A stretch of DNA of 32,929 nt from Arthrobacter sp. PsM3 (lineage in GTDB: Bacteria > Actinomycetota > Actinomycetes > Actinomycetales > Micrococcaceae): contig NZ_JARUXE010000044.1 in the NCBI RefSeq assembly GCF_030433895.1, forward strand, positions 1 through 32,929, given 5' to 3'. A program made the position numbers and the translations under genes. Of this stretch, positions 1 through 8,450 are shown piece after piece (the stretch's first letter is position 1; the number at the start of each line of letters is the position of its first letter). The notes below the pieces were generated by a model that was given only the letters and a program-made list of their open reading frames with translations, made no database searches and was not told the origin of the DNA.

Positions 1-69
1 TGAAAAGCCGGCAGCACCACCCACAGACCCTGGAGCCGATCTCTTAGGCGTTCTGCTGGTTCTCGGCCG

Positions 70-330
70 TCAGCGACTCTGGTGGCCGGCAGGCAGGTCG
101 CGGTAGAGGCTGGGGCGGGTGATGCCGGACGCCCGCACGATCTCCCGATCGAGAGCCCCGGGTCGCGCGGGTGTCCGGCGTAGGCAAGTTTCGCCGGAGC
201 GACCACGCAGGGCCGTCCGCTTCTCAACCCCACGCCGCGCAGAACCCGTCAACAAATCGCACACGGTCATGCACGGACCTGGAAACGCAGCCATGAACAG
301 TAGTGACAACAAAGAAGGCAAACCAGCCAC
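70..330 (-). pseudogene. Serine recombinase (resolvase/invertase) C-terminal remnant, copy 1
   Basis: The minus strand encodes the C-terminal helix-turn-helix of a small serine recombinase, recognisable by EIVRASGITRPSLYRDLP near the end. The catalytic N-terminal domain with the nucleophilic serine is absent and the part before the HTH is scrambled. The DNA matches the better-preserved copy at 23866-24333 but lacks about 165 bp corresponding to roughly 24063-24230, which destroys the frame. It lies just left of a tRNA-3'-end-like sequence, as copy 3 does. It cannot make an active recombinase. Recognition rests on motif resemblance and on the match to the second copy. Confidence 0.65.
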
Positions 331-400
331 GGCAGCACCGCTCCCCCGGCCAGAACAGCTTGTGCCGCTCAGAGGCCCGCAAGCCCCTGACCAGGGAAAA

Positions 401-428
401 CACGTGCCCGAGGTGGGACTCGAACCGG
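401..428 (-). repeat. tRNA 3'-end-like fragment, copy 1 (putative att-type sequence)
   Basis: Read on the minus strand, this is a TTCGAGT T-loop followed by an acceptor strand CTCGGGCA, the usual 3' end of a bacterial tRNA gene; a GCCCGAG acceptor would suit an actinobacterial tRNA-Leu. The T-stem 5' arm does not pair, and no D-arm or anticodon arm can be folded upstream, so it is only the 3' portion. Integrative elements commonly duplicate this part of a tRNA gene. Same orientation as the copies at 15694 and 24521. Confidence 0.6.
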
Positions 429-513
429 GTTTCAGCCCGTGAGTACCCGCCGCACCACTGAAAATTCAGTATCCGACCCAGTCCGGCGCCAGTACGACCC
501 GCTCCGAAACACA

Positions 514-535
514 GGTTGTGCACATTGTGCACACC
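514..535. promoter_or_regulatory. Double TGTGCACA palindrome, copy-1 counterpart of the repeat dyad
   Basis: Two 8-bp palindromes, TGTGCACA at 517-524 and 526-533, lie side by side within GGTTG...CACACC. They occupy the position where copies 2 and 3 carry GTGTGGACACTGTCCACAC, about 90 bp from the tRNA-like fragment. Isolated TGTGCACA sites recur at 22299-22306 and 24480-24487. Function unknown; a regulator or recombinase binding site is possible. Confidence 0.4.
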
Positions 536-656
536 CCTTTCAGCCGGCGGCAGGCAACGTTGAATCGGACAAAGGACACCCGGCCCATCACCGGACTCCT
601 TCCGCTTGCACGTCTTGGATCGCTGCAGTCCTCCCTTGTGACCAGCCCACATCCGC

Positions 657-1355
657 TCACCAGGATGGCAGCACCGGCACCGGGCCGTCCACGTCAATAT
701 GTTCGGCGTCGCCGCGGGCCAGCCACTGGAGCAGGCCCTCGCGGTCGGACACAACGCGCAGACTTCCGTCGCCGATCACCCACTCGTCACGCTCCTCGGT
801 CACTAACGTCAGTCCCGGTGACCCTTTGGCCCGGAGCGAACGCACCACGGCTTCAAGGGCGTTCAGCAGTGAATCCGGATCGGCCTCCTCGATTGTCCAG
901 GCAGTGTCGAGGTCGTGGTGATGCACCACCACCTCGGCAATCCGGAGCGCAACGATGGAGGTGGCAGCGAGCGCCTTGCCGTTAAGCTGCACCTCAGGGG
1001 CCGCGAGCTCCCCGCCCAGCCGCTGTGCCTGTTCGGCAAAGTTCCGGGCCGACTCCCGCAGTTCCCCGAGGAGCTCTTGCCGCGGCAGCGCGGCCAAGGC
1101 GGCGATCTCCTGGGACCGGGCGTCCCGTGAGGCGTACAAGGGACGTTCCTCGCCGGAGGTGGCCCAGTCGATAAGCTTGACCAAGGCGCGGCCGCTGGAG
1201 GCGACGTGGGCGATGACATCGGCTCGCGTCCACCCCTGGCACAGCGAGGGCGCGGTCATCTCGTCGTCGACAAGGGACTCAACGGTGGCCAGGAACATGT
1301 CCGACTCCCTGCCGAGGCGGGACAGGTCTGAGTGAAGGCGTGCGGGCTTGATCAT
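657..1355 (-). CDS. Maleylpyruvate isomerase/DinB-fold mycothiol-dependent family protein
   Basis: A 232-residue protein of the actinobacterial MDMPI/DinB-like fold. The N-terminal half shows the family core LCQGWTRADVIAHV with H50. A second metal-ligand pair is E141 and H145 in RIAEVVVHHHDLD, giving the His-Glu-His triad expected for a divalent metal. In the family, members either isomerise maleylpyruvate with mycothiol as cofactor or do other thiol-dependent chemistry; the exact substrate here cannot be told. It sits at the left edge of the benzoate block and points away from benK. No gentisate dioxygenase or other maleylpyruvate-producing gene is visible, so a role in gentisate breakdown is not supported. 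Start chosen at the ATG giving the family's usual N-terminus. Confidence 0.8.
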   Translation of the reverse strand: MIKPARLHSDLSRLGRESDMFLATVESLVDDEMTAPSLCQGWTRADVIAHVASSGRALVKLIDWATSGEERPLYASRDARSQEIAALAALPRQELLGELRESARNFAEQAQRLGGELAAPEVQLNGKALAATSIVALRIAEVVVHHHDLDTAWTIEEADPDSLLNALEAVVRSLRAKGSPGLTLVTEERDEWVIGDGSLRVVSDREGLLQWLARGDAEHIDVDGPVPVLPSW

Positions 1356-1638
1356 TTTGCCAGCCTATCCATGCGTCCTTATTACGACCAGCGTTCCTGC
1401 CCCGCTTTCCCATATCCAGATCGTATGGATTGAGACGGGCCGGACTGCATAGGGCCCACATCCCCAGAATGACTTTTTGATATCTGCAGCATATAAATAT
1501 CCCCCGGGCGAAAAGCCGGGTAGTTCCCTCATATGACTTGCATCACAGCCCTGTCAGGCTGAAGCAATCGGAAGACGGCCCGGAGGATCCTTCGCTGCGC
1601 CGCTCCGCCTTCGCTTCGCGCAGAGAGGACTTGGCACC
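1356..1638. promoter_or_regulatory. Divergent intergenic region upstream of benK
   Basis: This 283-bp gap separates the leftward isomerase-like gene from benK. It contains an AT-rich patch at about 1474-1500, a CAGCC/GGCTG inverted repeat (1546-1550 and 1557-1561) and a GC-rich stretch just before benK's AGAGAGGA ribosome-binding site (about 1621-1628). The benK promoter must lie here, but I could not assign -35/-10 boxes with correct spacing. Confidence 0.35.
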
Positions 1639-3024
1639 ATGACACAACCGCATGCCGCTATAGCCGAAAATCCAAAAAAGGAGGCGCGCACGGCAAATTG
1701 GGTCGCCTTCATTATCTGCACGACCCTCTTGTTTGACGGATACGACCTCGTCATTTACGGCACCGTCCTTCCGGGGCTGCTTGCGGACCAGAGCCAGATC
1801 GGCGCATTTGATGCAGTCACCGCCGGCCTCCTGGGATCCTGGGCGCTCATCGGAGTGCTAGTGGGCTCTCTAGTCTGCGGCGCCATCGGTGACTTTTCCG
1901 GCCGACGCCGGCTGATGCTCCTGGGCATCGCCTGGTTCTCCGTCGGCATGTTCGTCACGGCGTTTGCCACCACCGTTCCTGCCTTCGGCGCCTTACGCTT
2001 CATTACCGGACTCGGCCTGGGAGTAGTTATCGCAACCGCAGGCGCCACCATGGCTGAATTCGCACCCGCGGGGAGGCGGCAGTTCTACAACGCAATTGTG
2101 TACTCGGGGGTCCCGGCAGGCGGCGTCCTGGCGTCAATCATGGGCATCCTCTTCCTCGACAGCATCGGCTGGCGCGGGCTGTTCATCATCGGTTCCCTGC
2201 CACTGGTCATCCTCCTGCCTCTTGCCTGGCGCAAACTCCCGGAATCGCCGCGCTGGCTGTTGTCCCGGGGCCGTGAAGAGGAGGCAATGGCGGCCGCCGA
2301 ACGCACCGGTGTCCCGCTCATCGAAGAGCGGGTGATCCTGGAGGCCGGTGCCGCGCCCCAGAAGTCCGGCTTTGCAGCTGTCTTTTCCCGCCAGTTCGCC
2401 GTAGCCTCCATTCTGCTTGGCCTGATGTCCTTCTCAGGCCTTCTGCTGACCTACGGACTTAACACGTGGTTGCCCAAAATCATGGAGGGCTATGGCTACG
2501 GTCGGACGTACTCCCTGTTTTTCCCGCTCGCGCTGAACCTCGGCGCGGTGGCGGGCGGGCTGCTCGCGTCCCGTCTGGCGGATAGGAATGGACCCCAGCG
2601 TGTCATCGCCGCGACCTTCGTACTGGCGACGATTTCCTTGGGGCTCATGACCTTTAGCTTTCCGTTGCCGCTGCTTTTTGCCTTCATTGCCCTTGCGGGC
2701 GTGGGAACACTGGGCACCCAGGTACTGGTTTACGGGTTCCAGTCCAACTACTTCACCACCAATGCCCGGGCGGCGGGCGTTGCATGGTGCGCCAGCGTGG
2801 GCCGGCTGGGCGGGGTGCTGGGCCCGATCATTGGCGGCTGGCTGGCCGCCGCTGGCATCGGCGGGTCCACCGCCTTCTACATTTACGGGGCCGTGGCACT
2901 TTTCGGCGCCGCGGTCACAGTCCTGGTACCCCGCCAACGCAAGATGGAGGAAGTCGAACACAAAGTCGAACAGATCGCCGAGGGGCGGGCAAAGGACAGC
3001 GTTCCTACTGAGCAACTCACTTAG
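1639..3024 (+). CDS. benK: Benzoate/aromatic acid:H+ symporter (MFS, AAHS family)
   Basis: A 461-residue, 12-helix major facilitator. The first helix carries DGYD at residues 33-36, the acidic hallmark of the aromatic acid:H+ symporter family (BenK, PcaK). The cytoplasmic loop 2-3 has a GDFSGRRR MFS signature. It probably imports benzoate or a similar aromatic acid across the inner membrane with protons. It lies immediately upstream of catR-catB-catC on the same strand, 133 bp from catR, which supports a benzoate/catechol-pathway substrate. A ribosome-binding site AGAGAGGA precedes the ATG. A second, unrelated benzoate permease (benE) is encoded at the other end of the block. The substrate is inferred from family and context; a cis,cis-muconate or protocatechuate substrate is not excluded. 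Confidence 0.85.
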   Translation: MTQPHAAIAENPKKEARTANWVAFIICTTLLFDGYDLVIYGTVLPGLLADQSQIGAFDAVTAGLLGSWALIGVLVGSLVCGAIGDFSGRRRLMLLGIAWFSVGMFVTAFATTVPAFGALRFITGLGLGVVIATAGATMAEFAPAGRRQFYNAIVYSGVPAGGVLASIMGILFLDSIGWRGLFIIGSLPLVILLPLAWRKLPESPRWLLSRGREEEAMAAAERTGVPLIEERVILEAGAAPQKSGFAAVFSRQFAVASILLGLMSFSGLLLTYGLNTWLPKIMEGYGYGRTYSLFFPLALNLGAVAGGLLASRLADRNGPQRVIAATFVLATISLGLMTFSFPLPLLFAFIALAGVGTLGTQVLVYGFQSNYFTTNARAAGVAWCASVGRLGGVLGPIIGGWLAAAGIGGSTAFYIYGAVALFGAAVTVLVPRQRKMEEVEHKVEQIAEGRAKDSVPTEQLT

Positions 3025-3085
3025 GCCGCCCGGTCGCTGCCTGACATTATTACGCCTGCTGAATATACTAGTAAGGCTCTTTATG

Positions 3086-3106
3086 GTTATTCTTTGAATC
3101 AATAAC
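3086..3106. promoter_or_regulatory. Inverted repeat upstream of catR, candidate LysR operator
   Basis: Perfect 6-bp arms GTTATT (3086-3091) and AATAAC (3101-3106) flank a 9-bp centre, and a nested ATTC-TTT-GAAT dyad overlaps it. It lies about 50 bp before the catR start. A-T-rich dyads of this kind with T-N11-A spacing are typical LysR-type binding sites, and LysR regulators usually control their own gene. A TATACT box at 3064-3069 could be a -10 element. Confidence 0.4.
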
Positions 3107-3157
3107 GCGCCCAGGGCAGCACCGGCTGGGCCGGTCGGGCGGAAGGACGGCACCACG

Positions 3158-4099
3158 TTGGACATTCGGCAGTTGAACTATTTCATCGCGGTTGCCGAGG
3201 AGCGGCACTTCGGCCGCGCGGCCAAGCGCCTGCACATGGCTCAGCCACCTCTATCGCAGCAGATCCGCCAGCTGGAAGAGCAGCTGGGAGTCCGCTTGCT
3301 CAACCGCACTACGCGGAGGGTGGACCTCACAGCGGCGGGCCAACTCCTGCTGGATCGCGGTCGGCAGATCGTCAACGAGTTGGCCACACTTCAGGCCGAT
3401 GTCTCTCAAGTGGGCAAGGGCGCCACCGGCGTCCTGAGGGTGGGCTTCTCAGGGTCGGCAACCTACGGCGTCATGCCGCAGATTGCCCGCCTTGCCAAGC
3501 AGGTCCTGCCCGGCCTGTCCCTTGCGCTGCACGGCGAAATGCTCACACCTTCCATGGAAGCAGGGCTGCGGGAGGGTACTTTGGACGCCGCGTTGCTGCG
3601 CCCCCCCGTTGCTTCCCCCGACATCGACTACCGGATTGTGGCCAGGGAGCCGCTCGTCGTCGCGCTTCCCTCGTTCAGCGCCCTCGCGGTAGACCGGACC
3701 GTGGCGATGCACGAACTGCAGGACCAGGACTTCATCGCCTATGCACCCGAGTCTGTGCTCTACCGCACCACATCAGACCTGTGCCGCCAGGCCGGTTTCC
3801 GGCCACGCATCGCCCAGGTGGTAGGAGAGACCTCCACGATGCTGGCTTTCGTGGCCGCAGGGGGCGGCGTGGCCGTAATGCCGTCCAGCGTGCGGGCCAT
3901 CCAACTCGAAGGCGTCGTTTACCGGGAGATTGAAAACGTCCCCGCGGTGGAACTCGCAGTTGCCTGGATGCGCGGGCACCCCTCCGCCCTGCTGCAGAAT
4001 TTCCTTGAAGTCGTTGATACCGCGACTGCAGAGCCCGGGCGCCTGCCCCCGCACCCCGGCCCCGTGCCGTTTTCCACTGATGAAAGGCTGACCCACTGA
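3158..4099 (+). CDS. catR: LysR-type regulator of catechol genes (CatR/BenM-like)
   Basis: A 313-residue LysR-type regulator. Residues 1-60 are the winged helix-turn-helix (LNYFIAVAEERHFGRAAKRL, then QPPLSQQIRQLE), followed by the two-lobed effector-binding domain. In the CatR/BenM/CatM group, cis,cis-muconate is the effector that activates cat genes. The start is a TTG preceded by GGAAGGA. The stop overlaps the catB start as TGATG, so catR and catB are translationally coupled. This differs from pseudomonads, where catR is divergent from catB, and from rhodococci, where CatR is IclR-type as I recall. Likely cotranscribed with catB and catC and possibly autoregulated through the dyad at 3086-3106. 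Confidence 0.88.
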   Translation: MDIRQLNYFIAVAEERHFGRAAKRLHMAQPPLSQQIRQLEEQLGVRLLNRTTRRVDLTAAGQLLLDRGRQIVNELATLQADVSQVGKGATGVLRVGFSGSATYGVMPQIARLAKQVLPGLSLALHGEMLTPSMEAGLREGTLDAALLRPPVASPDIDYRIVAREPLVVALPSFSALAVDRTVAMHELQDQDFIAYAPESVLYRTTSDLCRQAGFRPRIAQVVGETSTMLAFVAAGGGVAVMPSSVRAIQLEGVVYREIENVPAVELAVAWMRGHPSALLQNFLEVVDTATAEPGRLPPHPGPVPFSTDERLTH

Positions 4100-5202
4100 T
4101 GAAGATCGCAGCCATTGAGGCGATCCCCTACTCGATCCCCTACCTCCACCCCCTGCACTTCGCCTCCGGATCCGTGCACGAGGCAGACCATGTGCTCATC
4201 AGGCTTCGCTCAGACGACGGGGTGGTGGGCACCGCCGACACACCGCCGCGCCCTTACACCTATGGTGAGACGCAGAAGTCCATCGTCGCGGTGGTAGAGG
4301 ACATTTTTGCCCCGCAGCTGATCGGGGTCGACATCTTTGACCGAGAGAAAGTCCAGGAAATCCTGAACCGAACCGTCCACAACCAGACGGCCAAGGGGGC
4401 CGTGGATATCGCCCTGTGGGACGTCATTGGCAAGACTCTGGGGCAGCCGGTGACAAAGCTGCTGGGCGGGTACTCCGACTCGCTCCGGGTCTCCCATATG
4501 CTCGGCTTCAAACCTGCCCAGGAGTTGCTGGAACTGGCGCTGGAGTTCCGCGAGACCTACGGCATCAATACGTTCAAGCTCAAGACCGGGCGCCGTCCCC
4601 TTCACCTTGATATCGAGGCCGCCCGGGTTTTGCGGAATGGCCTTGGCGAGGATGCTGAGCTTTACATGGACGCCAACCGCGGGTGGTCCGCCAACGAGGC
4701 CGCCGACGTTTTGCGACGCACGGCGGAGTTGGGCCTGCAGTTCCTGGAGGAGCCCGACGACGCCCGCGAAGTCCTCGGCCGCCGTCGCCTCGTGGCGAAC
4801 TCCCCCATCCCCATCGCCGCGGACGAGTCTGCCGCCAATCTGGGTGAGGCCGCACGGGAAATCCTCACCGGCGGCGCGAACCTCCTGGCTGTCAAGACGG
4901 CACGGTCCGGTTTTACCGAGGCGGCCAAAATCGTTGGCATGGCCGAGGGTATGGGCATCGACGTCTATATAGGCAACCAGATCGACACTCAGGTCGGCAC
5001 GGCCGCCTCGGTGGTCTTCGGCGCTGCCTTCGCCCATACCGCCAAGCGTGCGGCGGAGCTCTCCAATTACCTGGACATGGCCGATGACCTCCTGGCCGAG
5101 CCCCTGGCCATCACCGGCGGTCGCATCCGTGTTCCCGAGGGACCGGGCGTAGGCACCGCTGTTGATGAAGACAAGCTCTCCCTGTACCGCTCAGACCGAT
5201 AA
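4099..5202 (+). CDS. catB: Muconate cycloisomerase
   Basis: A 367-residue enolase-superfamily enzyme that converts cis,cis-muconate to muconolactone in the catechol branch of the 3-oxoadipate pathway. All signature residues are visible: the KLK pair K160/K162, metal ligands D191 (in MDANRGW), E217/E218 region (FLEEP) and D242 (AADES), and the catalytic lysine K266 (LLAVKTARSG). Length is normal for the family (about 370). The ATG overlaps the catR stop by one base, and catC follows after 25 bp. A chloromuconate cycloisomerase is the main alternative; the neighbouring benABCD and catA genes favour the unchlorinated pathway. Confidence 0.93.
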   Translation: MKIAAIEAIPYSIPYLHPLHFASGSVHEADHVLIRLRSDDGVVGTADTPPRPYTYGETQKSIVAVVEDIFAPQLIGVDIFDREKVQEILNRTVHNQTAKGAVDIALWDVIGKTLGQPVTKLLGGYSDSLRVSHMLGFKPAQELLELALEFRETYGINTFKLKTGRRPLHLDIEAARVLRNGLGEDAELYMDANRGWSANEAADVLRRTAELGLQFLEEPDDAREVLGRRRLVANSPIPIAADESAANLGEAAREILTGGANLLAVKTARSGFTEAAKIVGMAEGMGIDVYIGNQIDTQVGTAASVVFGAAFAHTAKRAAELSNYLDMADDLLAEPLAITGGRIRVPEGPGVGTAVDEDKLSLYRSDR

Positions 5203-5227
5203 CATCCCACCTTCCGAAAGTACATCC

Positions 5228-5506
5228 GTGAAATATCTTGTCCACATGGACGTCAACCTGCCCGCCGATCTCCCCGCCGCTGAAGCCGCGGAGATCAAGA
5301 CCAAGGAGAAGGCCTACTCGCAGGCGCTACAGCACTCGGGAAAGTGGCCGGAAATTTGGCGGGTGGTTGGGGAATACGCCAACTACTCAATCTTCGACGT
5401 CGATTCGAACGACGAACTCCATGAGATCCTGCAGAACCTTCCGCTGTTCCCTTTCATGGACATCTCGGTGGTGCCGCTCGCCAAGCACCCGTCCGACGTC
5501 AAGTAA
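5228..5506 (+). CDS. catC: Muconolactone delta-isomerase
   Basis: A 92-residue protein matching the muconolactone isomerase family in length and conserved blocks: MDVNLP near the N-terminus, WRVVGEYANYSIFDV in the middle and LPLFPFMDI near the C-terminus. It isomerises muconolactone to 3-oxoadipate enol-lactone and normally forms a decamer. The frame is open further upstream, but the GTG at 5228 gives the family N-terminus (KYLVHMDVNLP) and leaves a 25-bp gap after catB with a weak GAAAG ribosome-binding site. It is the last gene of the rightward benK-catRBC group and faces benR tail to tail, 50 bp apart. Confidence 0.92.
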   Translation: MKYLVHMDVNLPADLPAAEAAEIKTKEKAYSQALQHSGKWPEIWRVVGEYANYSIFDVDSNDELHEILQNLPLFPFMDISVVPLAKHPSDVK

Positions 5507-5556
5507 ACGCCGGGTCAAGTTACGCCGGCCTACATCAGGGCAAGCTGTGTCCCGGG

Positions 5557-8388
5557 TCAGTCCGTGGCCCGGAACGCAGCCGCAAGTTCGCTGCGGGAGC
5601 GGACTCCCATCTTCCGGTAGACCCGCGTGAGGTGATACTGCACCGTCTTCTCCGCCACGAACAGAGCGCGGGCCGCCTCCTTGTTGGTGGCTCCGGCCGC
5701 TACCAGCTCGGCCACCGCCCGTTCCTGCGCTGTTAACTGAATGTGGTGGTCGCTGGCCGCCATGAGCACGGGGTCTGCCAGATCGGGCAGGTGACCGACG
5801 TCGAGACCTGTTGCTTTGAGCTCACGGTCGCACCGTTCCACGTAGGTGGCCGCCCCAAGGGAGTCGTACAGGTCGCGGGCCACGCGCAGGACCGAGGACG
5901 CCAAGCGCCGTTTGCCCGCCCGGCGCATGCTCTGGCCGAAGGCAAAGCTAACCCGGGCCCGCAAATACGGCCGGTTAAGCCCGCGGAGGTGGCCCAGGGA
6001 CGCCTCGAAGTGTTCCCTGGCAGTGTCAGGGTCCCCCTGCGCGGCCACGAGCCGGCCCCTCGCCCACGCCATCCGCGCCAGATCCGATGCCACTTCCCGC
6101 TCTCGCGGGACACGTTCAAACGCGGTGAGGAATGAGTCGGCAGCGTCGAGCTGGTCAGTCATGACAAGCGCGTTGACGTAGGTGTCCTGCCAGGGCCAGA
6201 AGGACACCCGGTTCTCAGTCCAGGGGTCCAGCTCCGTCAGCGGCTGCAGCACAGCCACAGCACTTTCGTAGTCGGCCCGCGCCTCGTGGAAACGGGCACG
6301 GGCAAGGCTTGCCGGCACCTGCATGGCCCGGTAGGTCCCCGGCTGCACCGCTGCCTGCGAAACGTAGTAGCGGGCCCGGTCCCAGTCCCCGCGCATGGAC
6401 CAAAGCTCCGCGGCAGTCCAGTACAGCAGGGGCCGGATCAGCGGCATTCGCGAGGTTTCGAGGCGTACGGATGCGCGTGCCACGGTGTCGGCAGCCGCAT
6501 CCCAGTTTCCGAGCACCAGGTGGGTACGCGCCAGCCACGCCTCGGCCCACAGGGAAATCCGCATCGAGCCGCCACGGTACTCAGTGGGAGCAGCCGCCTC
6601 GAAGTTCACCAACGCTGACTCAACGTTGTCAAGGCGTAATGCCAGCCAGCCGGCACCCATCTGGACCCGCTGCTTCTGGGCGTTCTCGGCAGCATGTTCG
6701 AAGGCCCGGTGATAGGAGGCCTCCGCCTCCGAAAGCCGGCCCTGTGCATACAGGCCCAAGCCGTAGATTGCCTCTGACTCAACGTGGGCGGGGGTTCCCG
6801 GCTGCGTAAGTTCCATAGCTCGTTCGGCCCAGCCGGTAATCAGCGGGCCGTCCCAGGACGCTACGCCGTGCAGGACGAAGCGCTGCGCCACCTGCGCGGC
6901 GGCCGCGGGATCACGCTCTGGGTTGCAGGTGCGCCAGGCCATCTCCAGCTGCGTCTGCGCGCTGTCATTTTGTCCCGACACTGTCGAGAGGTATCCCAGC
7001 ACGGAGGAGCGGAGCGTTGAGGATGGCAGGGCGTCCACGGCCGCGCTCCACATCTGCGCCTGGGCTATGTTGCCGGAACCCACCAGGGCATCCACGGCTC
7101 TCAACAGCCTGTCGTTCCGGGATCGGATGTCCTGGGAAAGCCGGGACGCGGAGAACAGTGCCGTCGAGGCCTCCTGCCACACTCCCAGCAGGGCCTGGCC
7201 CCGGGCGTACTCCTCCAGCTCCTCGGCAAGGGCCTCGTCTGCACCGGGGGTTGCTGAGACGCGGTGGCCCAGGCGTTCACCCTCGGGCTGCACAGCCTCA
7301 GCTGCCAGCCGGTGCAGCGCGATGCGCCGGCTGGGGGCGATCTGTTCGTAGATGGCCTCGGCTGTGCCTGGTTCAAAGAACACAACGGAAGAACGGGCCT
7401 GATCCACAGTCAGCCCCAACAACCCTGCCCGGTGCCCCTCGTCGAGTACCTCCATGACCGATTCCAGCCCGCTGACCTGGGAAACCTCTGGAAGCCCGGC
7501 GCTGCGTCCGAGCACGCACGCAGCCTCTGCCACAGAGACCAGCCCGGGGGACGCCGCCGCCAGGACGCTGCGCACCCGGGCGCGCACCCGGGAGGTCGGC
7601 GGCAGGGAGGGAAACCACGCCTGCCACGTCTCTGCTGGTAACTCGTGGAGCAGCTCTACGACCGGTTGCGCAATTCCGCCGGTGTGCTGGACCAGCCCGT
7701 GGGCCGCCGTCGCACTAAGGTCGATGCCGAGCGTCGTCCGGGCAAGATGCTGGACCTGCTGAGGTGTGAGCGGATCCAGCGGGATACGGGTGACCTGATG
7801 ACCTGAAAGGAAGTCCAGGGCACCTGCGGGGACACGTGTTGCGTCATCGGGGTTGATCGTGAAAAGGAACAGAATCCGTTTTCCGTGCAGTCGGCGCATG
7901 ACGAAAGTGAGGATGCGCAGGCTCTCGGTGTCGAGTTTGTGAACGTCGTCGACGGCGACAACTGCGGTGCCGTGCGACTGCAGTCCTTCGAGGTGGGTGC
8001 TGAGAGTCAAAGAATAATTGACCACCTGGCCCGGCGTAAGCGACGCGACGGGGCCAGGGGGAACGGGCGGGCCGCCGTCGTAATCCTTCGCCGAGCGGAG
8101 CGGCGTGGTGAGCATAAGCTGGGAGTAACCGGCGAGGGCAAACTGAGCCTCCCAGTCGTCGCCCATGGCGGACAGTACGCGGACACCACGGACCCCGGTG
8201 CGGCAGTGTTCAAGAAATAAATCGAGCACTGCGGTCTTCCCGGAGCCCTCCGGCCCGGAGATCACGACTGCGCCCACATTTCCCTTGCGGACAGTGCGGA
8301 GAATCTCCAGCAGCTCCTCGAAGACCCCCCGCCGGCCAACGAGCGGAAGGTCCTCCGCCATTTCACTGCTGAGGGAGCCCGTCGTCAT
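5557..8388 (-). CDS. benR: LuxR-family LAL-type ATP-binding regulator (BenR-like)
   Basis: A 943-residue regulator of the LAL class (large ATP-binding regulators of the LuxR family). The N-terminal AAA-like domain has a Walker A motif GPEGSGKT at 45-52 and Walker B AVVAVDD at 142-148. A long helical, TPR-like middle follows, and a LuxR helix-turn-helix occupies residues 882-943 (AGATNKEAARALFVAEKTV). It starts 62 bp after benD on the same strand, so it ends the benABCDR operon. Corynebacterial ben clusters also carry a large LuxR-type regulator at this position, from memory; by that precedent it should control benA transcription in response to benzoate. The frame stays open to 8946, but that extension is antisense to benD; the ATG at 8388 starts a normal LAL N-terminus. 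Confidence 0.85.
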   Translation of the reverse strand: MTTGSLSSEMAEDLPLVGRRGVFEELLEILRTVRKGNVGAVVISGPEGSGKTAVLDLFLEHCRTGVRGVRVLSAMGDDWEAQFALAGYSQLMLTTPLRSAKDYDGGPPVPPGPVASLTPGQVVNYSLTLSTHLEGLQSHGTAVVAVDDVHKLDTESLRILTFVMRRLHGKRILFLFTINPDDATRVPAGALDFLSGHQVTRIPLDPLTPQQVQHLARTTLGIDLSATAAHGLVQHTGGIAQPVVELLHELPAETWQAWFPSLPPTSRVRARVRSVLAAASPGLVSVAEAACVLGRSAGLPEVSQVSGLESVMEVLDEGHRAGLLGLTVDQARSSVVFFEPGTAEAIYEQIAPSRRIALHRLAAEAVQPEGERLGHRVSATPGADEALAEELEEYARGQALLGVWQEASTALFSASRLSQDIRSRNDRLLRAVDALVGSGNIAQAQMWSAAVDALPSSTLRSSVLGYLSTVSGQNDSAQTQLEMAWRTCNPERDPAAAAQVAQRFVLHGVASWDGPLITGWAERAMELTQPGTPAHVESEAIYGLGLYAQGRLSEAEASYHRAFEHAAENAQKQRVQMGAGWLALRLDNVESALVNFEAAAPTEYRGGSMRISLWAEAWLARTHLVLGNWDAAADTVARASVRLETSRMPLIRPLLYWTAAELWSMRGDWDRARYYVSQAAVQPGTYRAMQVPASLARARFHEARADYESAVAVLQPLTELDPWTENRVSFWPWQDTYVNALVMTDQLDAADSFLTAFERVPREREVASDLARMAWARGRLVAAQGDPDTAREHFEASLGHLRGLNRPYLRARVSFAFGQSMRRAGKRRLASSVLRVARDLYDSLGAATYVERCDRELKATGLDVGHLPDLADPVLMAASDHHIQLTAQERAVAELVAAGATNKEAARALFVAEKTVQYHLTRVYRKMGVRSRSELAAAFRATD

Positions 8389-8450
8389 GACCGCAATCCT
8401 ACTGGAGCGGGCCGCACGGCCTTGGCGGCGGGAATCCATCACCGGCGGCC

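Larger units (their letters stand above)
94..560. repeat. Mosaic repeat copy 1 (recombinase remnant, tRNA-like 3' end, dyad)
   Basis: This stretch aligns by eye with copy 3 (about 23932-24660), and its right part with copy 2 (about 15694-15835). Shared blocks in order are the recombinase HTH region, a block beginning CCCCACGCCGCGCAGAACCC, the 28-bp tRNA-like sequence at 401-428, a GC-rich block containing CAGTCCGGCGCCAGTACGAC, and a dyad at 514-535. No intact gene is present between 331 and 656; short open frames there do not resemble proteins. Copies differ by many substitutions and indels, so they are old or have diverged quickly. Confidence 0.65.

Noticed and set aside
401..500. Intact tRNA gene at the tRNA-like sequence (also tested at 15694 and 24521)
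   Set aside because: Only the T-loop and acceptor strand are tRNA-like; no anticodon arm, D-arm or matching 5' acceptor strand could be found upstream on the minus strand.
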